64,000 nt of DNA from Branchiostoma floridae (lineage: Eukaryota > Chordata > Leptocardii > Amphioxiformes > Branchiostomatidae), in NCBI RefSeq assembly GCF_000003815.2, contig NC_049985.1, forward strand, positions 24,266,981-24,330,980. Reading direction: 5' to 3'. Shown one piece after another: positions 51,223 through 61,059 of this stretch (its first letter is position 1; each line of letters starts with the position of its first letter). The notes beneath the pieces are model-generated. The model searched no databases and was not told the origin of the DNA. It saw only the letters and a list, made by a program, of their open reading frames with translations. The position numbers and the translations under genes were made by a program.

Positions 51223-52898
51223 CAATAGAGTTAATTCCAGTTGTGGCGGCCATGTTGGATTTCCGAGGTCATCTGGGGTTATGGCACCAGAACGAGACTG
51301 CAGGTGGTGCCAGCTGGGCATTCTACTATATAGGCTGTATTGCAGACATAAGTATGCCATCTTCGGGAGTGCATTTCACCCGTCTAAGGTTAACAACTGC
51401 ACAATATATGCCTGTTATCTATAGAAAATATTGTTTGGGACATTTGAATTTGATTTTGGTGATATTTTTTATCAATTTTTTATCACATTTTTTTATGGGT
51501 GACCTGAGAACAATTAATGTCAGTGTTTATATCATCCATGAGTGCTTTGTATTGGTAACTGTGATATAGTAGGTTTGCTATTGGGATTAAACCCTACAAA
51601 TACACAAAATATGGGGATGACATCTTTGCGGGTAGAAATTTAGAAGACATTTGGCAGTTGTTCTGATGATTTATTGATGCCAAGATCTGTTCTGCAAACT
51701 ACGCTCTATGGGAATATCATGCCGGGTGTGCTCCTTTACTTTCTTCCCAATTCATGTTTTCATTGTTTTATTCTAGTTTAAACAACATAACCCTACACAA
51801 CAAAGTCCACATGTTCCAGGGTCCATAAAATTGTGGGATGAAATGTAGCAGATTTTTTTCTGTTAGGGATTTTTCAATGCCAACGTGGAGAAAACGTAAA
51901 TTTTATCGTCAATGGAAAAGGTAAATTGGTGATAGAACTTAGTAATACGTAGTTTTATGAACAGATCTTCGCAGCATCTGTGAAAATTCTGTCACGTTTC
52001 CACCCACACTGATCTGAAACTGGCATGAAGTCCGGTTTTTAGAGTAATGTGAGGGTCGACTCTAGCCTGAGTATCATCCTAGTTGGTTACAGAGGCTCTC
52101 ATACTCACCCCTCTGGTTTGTGAGGGGTGAGTATGGGAGCCCAGATAAGCTACCTAGGATGACACTCAGGCTACAATCCCTCCTCCGCTGGCACTTATAA
52201 TCAAAGTTATGTTGTTTTTTCCACCTTGGCATTGAAAAATTGCAAAAACAACAGTAAAAAATCTGCTGCATTTCATCCCACAATGTTATGCAACATGTGG
52301 ACATTTTTGTTACGGGGTATGTTGTTTAAACTAAAATAAAACAATAAAAACACTGTCAGATAAATTGGGAAACAAGTAAACTAGCACACCCGGTACATAC
52401 ACCGCCTTCCCCATTGAGTGCCGCAGGGTTTTCCCATAGAGTGTAGTTTGCAGAACGGTTCTTGGCATCGAGAAATCATCAGAATAACAGCCAAATGTCT
52501 TCTAAATTTCTACCCAAAGGTCTGTCAGTCCGATATTTCCATGTTTTTGTAGGGTTTAATCACAGTTACCGATACACAGCGCACATGGAGGACATAAACA
52601 CTGACATTAATTGTTCTCAGGTCACCCATAAAAAAATGTGAAAAATTAATAAAAAATATCACCAAAATCAAGTTCAAATTTCCAAAACAATATTTTCTAT
52701 AGACAACAGGCATATATTGTGCAGTTGTAAACCTTAGAGGGGTGAAATGCACTCCCGAAGATGGCATACTTATGTCTGCAATACAGCCTATATAGTAGAA
52801 TGCCCAGCTGGCACCACCTGCAGTCTCGTTCTGGTGCCATGACCCCGGATGACCCCGGAAATCCAACATGGCCGCCACAACTGGAATTAACTCTATTG
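51223..52898. mobile_element. Long foldback (inverted-repeat) element, about 1.68 kb
   Basis: Outer ends CAATAGAGTTAATTCCAG at 51223 and its complement ending at 52898. Arms of about 650-700 bp are strongly similar with small indels. The most conserved outer 300 bp give a related open frame in both arms (108-117 codons beginning MAAMLDFRGH), with no recognised domain. The centre, 52061-52173, is a secondary hairpin (TAGCCTGAGT..ACTCAGGCTA). A single-arm relic is at 7798-7915. No target duplication was identified. Confidence 0.8.
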
Positions 52899-53630
52899 TG
52901 ACGTAGGCCTAAAGCGTTGTCAAGTAAGATGCCCTTATAGAGGGCTTTGCTCAGTACTAGTTTGAGATTGAAGTATATGTGCAAGGCATTATGTCTTGGG
53001 TGTTGTCTCGCCATCTTAAGCACCTTAATCAGTTCCTTTGTGTAGACCCGGATTGTCCGCCCCAGTTACCAAAGCTTTGTTGTGTTTTGATTGGCATAAT
53101 TGGTCAGTTTCTCCAATATAGTATCAGGTTTGGCACCACCAGTAAGGCATAATGACGCAAATTATTAGAACATGTTCCAACAGTGAAAAAAACACAGATA
53201 TGTTAAATTTGTTCTAAAGAAAGACATATCTGGACCGTTACTTTCACAATGGTTCCAACAATTGAAAATTAAACATACTTTTATTTATAAGATCAAACAT
53301 GTTAGAACTTTTATTTTCAATTGTTTGAACTGAAATAGTTTAACTCATTACAAATAATTTCAAAACCGTTTCGGTGAATTGAAATGGACTTTGTACGTAG
53401 ACGTCGAATTATCCTCGACCTGGTGTCGAATCGTCCTTATCATATAGGCGGGGGTTGGGGGTGGGGTGGGGCCAACTACATATTCGTGTGCCGAAAACCA
53501 GAAAAGTACTAACCAGAAAATAATATGTTCGCTCCTCCGGATGTGCCTACTCGTCGCCAATGCCACAATTATAACAATCAAAGCTTTGTGAGAGAGTGGG
53601 TAATTACGCCCACGATGTTGTCTGTTTAAT

Positions 53631-53703
53631 GCCGGCGTACTCTTTGTACTATGACTATTTCCTACAGTGTCGGAAATAGTCATAGTACAAAGAGTACGCC
53701 GGC
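53631..53703. repeat. Perfect hairpin, 32-bp arms and 9-base loop
   Basis: 53631-53662 is the exact reverse complement of 53672-53703. Arms begin GCCGGCGTACTC and the loop is TACAGTGTC. Outside the arms only one more base pair matches. No transposon termini or gene explain it. Confidence 0.85.
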
Positions 53704-53904
53704 ACCACCGAGTTAATTGTACAGCGAGTTCAGTGTATAAACCAAGTTGATTATGGGTTCTCGCCCAAGTCGCCATAGGTTTGAACAGGACCATCCGTGA
53801 AATAAAAATCCGACTTCTTTTGTCGGATTACTTTATATGCTACTAAAACCTAATGACTGCTATTTGGAATCTCTGTTTTCGATTGAAATTTAGCGCCGAC
53901 GTAC

Positions 53905-53947
53905 TGTGGTGGCGCTGGCGGGTCATGTCGTTATATCGGCCCGCCAT
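53905..53947 (-). CDS. Possible first coding exon (start ATG plus donor)
   Basis: In a CpG-richer patch the minus strand has ATG at 53947 followed by AGRYNDMTRQRHH and a GTACGT donor at 53904. It could be the first exon of the KAP gene, whose 5' end is missing. No homology or linking exon supports this, and at least one more exon would be needed to reach 50156 in phase. Confidence 0.2.
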
Positions 53948-54107
53948 GTCCACTGTGCACGGCCGCTCGCTGTAGTCTTAGAAATGACTGTTGCCTTACA
54001 TTAGTATAGTTAAACTGATGGGAACGTAAGCCAGTGGTCTTTCAGGCCGTTACGCTTGAGACCACACCTATAGCTAATGAGATCTACCACACAGGCCTCT
54101 GTGAAAT

Positions 54108-54575
54108 GATAAGCGTCCGGGACGCCTAAAACGGGCGTCCGGGACGCTGCCCGTCCCGGACGCTACCCGTCCCGGACGGCCGATTTGGCTGATGAGCGGA
54201 ACGGCCTGGACGCCCGGGGACGGCCCCGGGACGGCCCGGGCGCCCTGGACGCCGTCCAAATTGGCCGCTTGGACGCCCTGGACGGGCGTCCGGACGGGGT
54301 CCGGGACGGGATCCGGGACGTGCTCTGGGACGGGTGCGCGGACGGGGTCCGGGACGGGGTCCGAGACGGGGTCTGGGACGGGTGCGCGGACGGGGTCGGG
54401 GTCCGGGACGGGCTCTGGGACGGCCGCGGACGGCGTCCCGGACGCGTAGGGACGCTTTAATTAGCGGCATGTACGGAATTTATGATGGCGCAAATGGGCT
54501 CTGGACGGCGTCCAGTCACAGCGGGGCGAGTACGGACGGGCGTCCGCCCGAGCCTTGGACGGCCGTCCCGTCACG
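54108..54575. repeat. GC-rich GGACGGG minisatellite
   Basis: It is composed of variants of GGACGGGGTCCG and its complement CGGACCCCGTCC, with both orientations of the GGACG word. It is about 75 percent GC in an AT-rich neighbourhood. Long open frames appear in several phases on both strands as Arg/Pro/Gly or Asp/Gly runs, a composition artefact and not a gene. Confidence 0.8.
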
Positions 54576-54631
54576 GGTGGGTTCGATAAATACACAAATC
54601 AGATCTCAAGTCATGATTGTCTAAACGACGG

Positions 54632-56090
54632 CTAGCATTTTTGCCGCCCCCAAGAAGGACGAAACGCCCTGAGCGCACGATAAAACGACGTACAAGATCT
54701 ATTTTGGAGCGGTGCGAGGGTCAGTCTCTTCCTGACGCTGCAGCGACAAAATTTTGTCGTCAACTGCAACAAAACTAAAACACTACTCGTACATACAATT
54801 GCAAAGTTATATTGAAGAAAAATAGTAAAAGGTGTATAGAAAATAACGGCAGGAAACTGTACTTGGTTATGCACAACTTTGGGGCGTTTCACGGTCTGGG
54901 AAGAGCACAGGCAGTTTAAGGCCTGTGACACCTGTAGATTCTCAGTCGAGCAGTTATATGGCCATAACTTTTGATGTAACCATCTGTTTTCAACAATTTT
55001 TGGCCAGTTAACGTAATTCACCCATATTCAAAATATGATGACAAGAAAATTGTGGATCCTCAATATTTTGGGTTTAAAAAACCATTTTTTTGTAAAAAAT
55101 AGGGATGCTATTAAAATGGGTCTGTGCCCACTATGAAATGATTGTCTAACTGAGTCATATTTTCTGGAGTAATAGATTATATCTCTGTGATATCTAATAT
55201 GCCTGGGGATCTTGCCGCTTTACATCGGTAAGGCTCCGTTTTGGGGCAAAAACAGAATTTTTGGACAATTTTTTTTTGTATTTTTCGTACAAATATCAAT
55301 ACAACCACGGAAATCAAAGATATTGCAAGAAGACCCGCTTAATTTCTGAAGGTCTAAGGCTTAATGAACCTAAATCTGCACAAAACTCGTAATAAAACTG
55401 GTGCCCTGATGTGGGCAGGGGCCGACGAAACACTACTTACCCTACATGAACTGCACCCAAGTAAGACATGTTTGACTGTACGTAACATTAACCGATGGTA
55501 AAATATGAATGTTTTATGTCTGTATCTGTTAAATTGCTGTTGTATCAATGCAAAATTTCGCAAGCAGTTAGCCTTATAAGACATCAGTCAACTGCCATAC
55601 AATCATTTTGGGCTAGAAATACCGATTTATAGCATTATTTTGCTGTTTCCTTGAAGTATGAGCGCCTCGCTGTTTTCCCGCCACTCCACACCCCGGGAGG
55701 TCGGAACACATGTTCGGACTGTACCACTTGCAGCTCTCGCGGGGGTGCCCTTTTGTTAACCGCTTCTAGTTATGTCGATATTTGATAAATACTAGATCAA
55801 TATCTTTAACACTCAACATTGATAAGTCTTAAAAAGTAGTTAGTGTAACCCATACATCGTAAGTTCCTGTTTTCGTAATGTAACATTAGATACTGACATT
55901 GGACCGTTCTAAAAACGCTCCGGCCCGGCGGGGTTACTTAAGGTGACGCAGTGGTTCGAATTTCACGTTCGACCAAAATTGTCACAGGCCTTAAAGTGCC
56001 CGTGAGTCATCGTACCGCGCAACAGACAGATCGACTGGCGTTGCTATGTGCAGTGATTGACAGCGCCGCGCGTCTGGGCGGAGCTATTGT
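54632..56090. other. Intergenic stretch without recognised features
   Basis: Short frames exist on the minus strand but lack similarity or splice context. No repeat with readable termini was found between the minisatellite and the MITE nest. Confidence 0.3.
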
Positions 56091-56096
56091 TTTTAA

Positions 56097-56578
56097 GGCC
56101 CACTTTACATTACGCTTTTCGCGTTAGCGGAACTGGCGAGAACGGGACTACGAGAGCGAGAGCGCCGTGTAAAGAGAGTTCCCGTTGAAATAGAAAAATA
56201 GTTTTCACGGCCAGCCATTTCCGTAAAGCCCCCTTTACAAATCAAGAATTTAGCTCGGCCGAGTTGTCAGCGAGCTCTAAATTGGGAGGAGGCATGACCC
56301 TGATGCCTATGAACAAATGGCAGAGTTTATTCGTCGGCATCAGGGTCATACCTCTTCGTAACTTACAGCTCGCTGACAACTCGGCCGAACTAAATTCTTG
56401 ATTTGTAAAGGGGGCTTAATGGCAACCTTCGCAGGCTCTCACGTCAATCGGGTCGGCAGTCAAGCTTCAAAGCAAGCGGGCTGTCAGCGAAAAATAGTCT
56501 CATTCTCACATTTTTGGGCGACCAACTTTCGCATAATTTTTGTGGAAGACCTGCGAAAAGCGTAATGTTAAGTGGGCC
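56097..56578. mobile_element. Outer PIF/Harbinger-like MITE
   Basis: TIRs GGCCCACTT[T/A]ACATTACG continue to CTTTTCGC (26 bp, one mismatch) at 56097 and 56578. The element is flanked by TAA at 56094-56096 and 56579-56581. A 3-bp TAA/TTA target duplication with GGCC-type ends is typical of PIF/Harbinger. There is no transposase. It contains the complete element 56227-56416. Confidence 0.8.
56227..56416. mobile_element. Inner PIF/Harbinger-like hairpin MITE, nested
   Basis: Fifty-base outer arms starting AGCCCCCTTTACAAATC differ at one position. Inner inverted blocks ATGACCCTGATGCC extend the hairpin. It is flanked by TAA at 56224-56226 and 56417-56419. Almost the whole 190 bp can fold. It is inserted into the outer MITE. 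Confidence 0.85.
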
Positions 56579-57347
56579 TAATTTTCACACGCTATTCCGT
56601 CATTCTGGATGGAATCCCTCCTGGTTATGCACTAACTGTAGCAGAAGTTTTGAAGAAACAATGCATGACATCGACGGAGGAATTTATGGAACAGATACCG
56701 GGTGCTGACAGATGCAGGTTTTACCCCGAAACAGGCCGTAAAAAGTTTGGTAGGCTTTACAATATCCACAGTATCGCGACGCGCCGTGCACTCGTGCATT
56801 CTTCGGCAGGGCTTTGGTTGCTGGCCGTACTGGGAGGTCAGAGGGCAGTGAGAACCCCGCGCGTCATTAGAGTTACAGTCGGGCTACCTTGCCTGTACAA
56901 ATAAACCCCGCGGCGAGCATGCAGGGGACTGCTGCTGCGGACGGAGAGCTTCTGGAAGCTTCACGTAATAATTAGATGAAGACAAAAAAACATTCCATTG
57001 GTTTTGTATCATAAAAAAGAATGACATGTAAACTTAGCCTTCAGACAGTGTCAATAGATTTATGAAATGCATCAAACTTCGAGCGCTAATGGTTTTGTTT
57101 ACCGATCAGTCAATACTTTCTCCCTAACCCAATATTTCTGATTAGTCAGCTAACTGGAAACATGATGAAATTTCAGTCCACCGAGAGTTGATATTTATAT
57201 CATAATTTCCCTGAAAGTATTTTGCTGCGTTCTAATTATTTACAAATGTATCTTGTGTGCTCAATTTGTCTGTGTAAACGACACTTGATCTTTTTCATAC
57301 TTGGTAGCACCCAAACATCACGTGCCTTTACTAGTTTTAGCCCAGCC

Positions 57348-57591
57348 TAGCCTGGATACCAGTCCCTCGCTCTATACTATAGCCCTTTCGCGGTAATGTA
57401 TAATCCTTATGCCAGGGAAGGTCCAAGCCCCAGTCTCTATTTGCACTCAGAGGTAATGGCATCCAGTTTCTGATAACTATACCCGTGCGAGAGATAATCA
57501 GGGCCCGCGTGCTGTGTTTGGCGGCGGGGCTAATCGGTTGCCGGCCCGAAGTGATTAGCGAGTATAGCACGGCGGTCTGGATACCAGGCTA
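57348..57591. mobile_element. TIR element with 9-bp target duplication AGCCCAGCC
   Basis: Ends TAGCCTGGATACCAG and, inverted, TAGCCTGGTATCCAG. Perfect 9-bp direct repeats AGCCCAGCC flank it at 57339-57347 and 57592-57600. It is 244 bp with no gene. The 9-bp duplication suggests the Mutator superfamily; the termini differ from 17100-19411. Confidence 0.8.
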
Positions 57592-57894
57592 AGCCCAGCC
57601 TTGTATTTTTATTTTGTGGTGTGTGTATTTAATTGATTAACGTTTCCTTTTTGTTTATACATAAATCTCGAGTCCAGAATTCCAGCAACATGTTGGGAGT
57701 TAGGACACGAGGCATATGGTGCAATTTAATTGAAACAAAAGAAGTTGTACTTGAACGCTAGAGACTTGTCCTCATGCGACTGACACGAATATACTAGTAG
57801 TACAGGGTTTGTTGATATAAGCAAGGTGATAAGCAGTGACTTCCCAGCGGAGGATAGCCCTCGAGACGGGAAAAGAGGTATTATCTCCAATCAA

Positions 57895-58385
57895 TTTCTA
57901 TCGATTGATAGTCGTGTGTTAATTTTCAATCATCGATTGCAAATCGGATGGCGAACGCCCGTCAGTCGGGCGACGTTCCGGTGACGTTCGCCCAACTTCC
58001 GTTTGTTTACAAATATTAAATTTCTGGGCCCGGGAATGTGAGGGTGTTATAAATTCTGACACTGTGGCCCCTGTGGTAGTATGTAGGTGGCTTTGTAACA
58101 CACTTTCCTTTCCTGTGTCATTTCTTTTATGCTCTCGCATTTCATTCATTGGTTAAAAAGATTCCGACAACAAAATAAGCAAATTTTATTGATCCCTTGC
58201 CTTTTTGTGAGGAACGTTTTGTGTTACCTTGTCCGCGTGCAAGAGGTCATGGAAGGTTCATTATCATAGATTTATTCAGAGACGATCGCACGAGCCTCGC
58301 TTATATGTAAGGGGGACAGTTTTGGGGCGAAAAATACGCAAGACCATCTTAAGATCCTAAAATCAGCCGACCTTCCTGCGATCGC
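57895..58385 (+). repeat. Dispersed repeat C, copy 1
   Basis: Aligned almost end to end with 63530-64000: shared words include GCAAATCGGATGGCGAACG, TTCATTATCATAGATTTATT and AGACGATCGCACGAG, and both finish with AAAATCAGC.GACCTTCCT. Differences are substitutions and short gaps. No terminal inverted repeat is clear, so its class is open. Confidence 0.75.
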
Positions 58386-58404
58386 GAAGTACGTCCGAAG
58401 ATCG

Positions 58405-58612
58405 TGTAAATGCAGAAATGTTCGCGGTGGATTAATGTTCGCGGTTTTCGCGGCGGCCGCTCCACCGCGAATTTAAAACCACCGCGAACCTTTTTCCATA
58501 ACAGTAAGAGACTACAGTGAATGGTGCTACCGCGAAATTAAAACCACCGCGAAAAGTCAATTTTCCCGCTACCGCGAAATTAAATCCCCGCGAACTTAAA
58601 TGCATTTACAGT
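58405..58612. mobile_element. TIR element built of ACCGCGAA words
   Basis: Left end TGTAAATGCAGAAATGTTCG and right end, inverted, TGTAAATGCATTTAAGTTCG. The interior is a series of TTCGCGGT / ACCGCGAA words. A partial second copy follows at about 58695-58772, ending in the same CCCCGCGAACTTAAAT..ATTTAC series. Confidence 0.65.
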
Positions 58613-59269
58613 ATCATGTGACGGGAGTATAAGGCCCGCCTCAGTGACCAAAACTGACATGCGGCGATGATGATGATGATAAGAGACTACAAAGCATAAA
58701 ACCACCGCGGAAAGTCCTTTTTACCGCTAAATTAAATCCCCGCGAACTTAAATACATTTACGTTATATTATGCCATCGCCTGTATTTTTTTAGGGTAGCG
58801 AGTGTAAGGAGCCCCAGTAGGAATAGGATGGTAGTAGGATACCCAGGCTAGGCTAGGAATAGTAATCATATAGGAGTCGGTCGGCCAAATAGGGATTGTT
58901 ACGGACTTCCTGGGGAGTGCTCATCCTCCTCTGATTTAATCCAGCTGTATCCACTACGTGCAGTACACACAAAACATGGCATGCGATCCGATAGCCACAG
59001 CAGGACAGGAAAGACAGAGTGACTAGTACTGTAGATCTAATTTTCAACAAAATATACTATGTACAGTACTTAGTCTTGTCTTAAATTCACGATAATGCGT
59101 ATTCTGATGGAATGAGTACCGGGCACTGCAGTCTGCTGTAAGACATATTCTGTATGATGCAACAAGGTCTGACGATAACCACCGTTTCTGATCGCAAAAA
59201 TACCTCACACATGGTACACATGACCTGCCCCCTACCTTGCAAGTGCATATGGTAAATAAGTGTGACGTA

Positions 59270-59301
59270 CCAAGGAGCTTTTATATATAAAAGCTCCTTG
59301 G
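59270..59301. repeat. Perfect 32-bp palindrome
   Basis: CCAAGGAGCTTTTATA is followed directly by its exact reverse complement with no spacer. The flanks GTAC on both sides partly extend it with a 2-base offset. It is not part of a recognised element. Confidence 0.8.
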
Positions 59302-59460
59302 TCGTACCAAAGTACATGTATCTGTAATGAGGTGTCAACAATACAGAAGCCGACAAGAAACTTCTTACTTGTCTACAATGGTGGTCTGGGGTCCTGGGAT
59401 GTTTGTCCGGCATCTGAGCATCTTTTCACAGGACAAATTGTAGCAGTTTGGTTTGGTTAG

Positions 59461-59955
59461 ATCCTCTCCGTCTGTTGGCGGCAAACTTGACGTACCCACC
59501 AATCGGAATGATATTCTGTTACCACAACATGCATGTCTGCCGTGTAATCCAGAGCGAGTAATCCATGATACTGTAAGGTTCAGAACGCCGACGAAAAGCA
59601 GAACGAATGACTACAAACTCTACTCTACTCAGCTCAACGAACGGTTACACAACGTCCGGTTAGCTTTCAAATCGTAAGTGCCGCCACGCAGGCGCAGTAT
59701 GACCACTGACAAACAACCAATCCCCGTGGGCCCCGTGGGTACGCCAGCCAGCAACCCTTCGGTTAATCTGTGACATCCTGCTTGCAGCTGACTCCGTCCA
59801 GAGCCAGGCCCGTACAGGGCCGATTTGCCTGGCGTGTAGAAAGCAAGGGTGACTATTTGTTATTCTCCAAGCAGAGGTTTGGGAGGTCTCGCTCCCGGGA
59901 TAAGTTAAAAATTCCGGCCACTACTATTGATTCCGCCTTCCCAACCCCTGAATAA
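59461..59955 (+). CDS. Two possible exons of an unrecognised gene
   Basis: A frame to 59674 (ending RLHNVRLAFKS) stops at a GTAAGTGCC donor. A second frame from about 59807, after GACTCCGTCCAG, continues in matching phase as ARPVQGRFAWRVESKGDY and ends SAFPTPE at the stop 59953-59955. This would be a 132-bp intron. The product is basic and not recognised. The evidence is only frame and splice consensus. Confidence 0.25.
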
Positions 59956-60304
59956 CTATTTGTGTCCAGCTGCAGAAAGACCCAGAGAGTCCACAAAATG
60001 TTCAAAGTGTTTTATAAGATACTTTTTTGCCTGACGTCAGTCTGCCTGACGTCTTGCATCTGTCGCCTTAGAAGCGATGCTTCATAACGCTGAGTCTTTG
60101 ATGTGACTGAATGTGACGTGCCATATTGTGAAGACGAACGTCTGTTGGTTTGTAATTCTCGGACCAACACCTTTTAATCTACCTGACCATGTGATTACCA
60201 GTAGGTCAGATTTTAAATAGCGTGATTAAGCGGATATATAGTTCCAGTGGAGTAACATTGCTATGATCAAAAGGACTCCGAGCATTACGATCCAAATATA
60301 TGTA

Positions 60305-60770
60305 TTACAAAACTAAAAACAGTTTGAGATATTGCGCAGATATTGTGAAGATATTGTTCTAGACGTAGTACTGTTTAAAATTTGAACTTCAGAATTAGGG
60401 TAACGGCAGTGGGTGGTCTCAGTGGGCTAACTTTGGTGTCGTTAGAAAGGCACTAACGTCCGCATCACAAAACTAAAACCCGTTTTGAAATATCGTCTTT
60501 CGTTCTAGAGTTATGACTATTCAAAATTTGAACTTCAGAATTAGGGTTAGGGCAGTGGGTGGTCTCAGTGGGCTAACTTTGGTGTCGTTAGAAAGGCACT
60601 AACGTCCGCATCACAAAACTAAAACCCGTTTTGAAATATCGTCTTTCGTTCTAGAGTTATGACTGTTTAAAGATTAGAGGTCGAATTTATGGTGGGGACA
60701 GAGGGTGGCCTCAATGTATATTGGCTAACTTTGCATTTAATCATTAGGAAGACGTTATGGTTAGTATTAC
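60305..60770. repeat. 146-bp tandem repeat, about three copies
   Basis: TTGAACTTCAGAATTAGGGT recurs with a 146-bp period (60382 and 60528). The two middle copies (about 60385-60676) are nearly identical over GTGGGTGGTCTCAGTGGGCT and GAAAGGCACTAACGTCCGCA. Diverged partial copies lie before and after. Confidence 0.8.
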
Positions 60771-60802
60771 TGAAAACAGTTTTGAAATCTAAGTCATCGG
60801 GT

Positions 60803-61057
60803 ATGAAATTGCCAATAAGCGTCTTTCTACTCGTCTATATCTACATGATTGTTGAAACTTCTAAATCAAGAGCGATGGATACCGTAGACGCCTGTGGCTG
60901 TCTTGGCACCCAGAAACGGGATGCAGTATTGTCCAAATTTAATATCAACGTCGCCACTCCGACTCGGCAACAAGATCGCAACATTATGTCTCAAGATACC
61001 AGGTCAATACTTACAACTTGTAGCTACATGTACCTGTGTTTGTTAAAGTCGGGTTGA
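60803..61057 (+). CDS. Short open frame with signal-peptide-like start (uncertain)
   Basis: The 84-codon frame starts MKLPISVFLLVYIYMIVE, a basic residue then a hydrophobic core, followed by a small polar region with several Cys. It has no recognised domain. It starts inside or next to the 146-bp repeat, and no second exon could be joined in phase. It may be chance. Confidence 0.15.
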   Translation: MKLPISVFLLVYIYMIVETSKSRAMDTVDACGCLGTQKRDAVLSKFNINVATPTRQQDRNIMSQDTRSILTTCSYMYLCLLKSG

Positions 61058-61059
61058 AG

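Noticed and set aside
54126-54470. Overlapping 85-114 codon frames on both strands
   Set aside because: They arise from the GC-rich minisatellite: low-complexity Arg/Pro/Gly or Asp/Gly translations in several phases at once.
58853-59050. Minus-strand frame ending NPYLADRLLYDYYS as an exon
   Set aside because: An acceptor-like TAG precedes it, but it abuts transposon-end sequence (GGATACCCAGGCTAG) and no partner exon was found.
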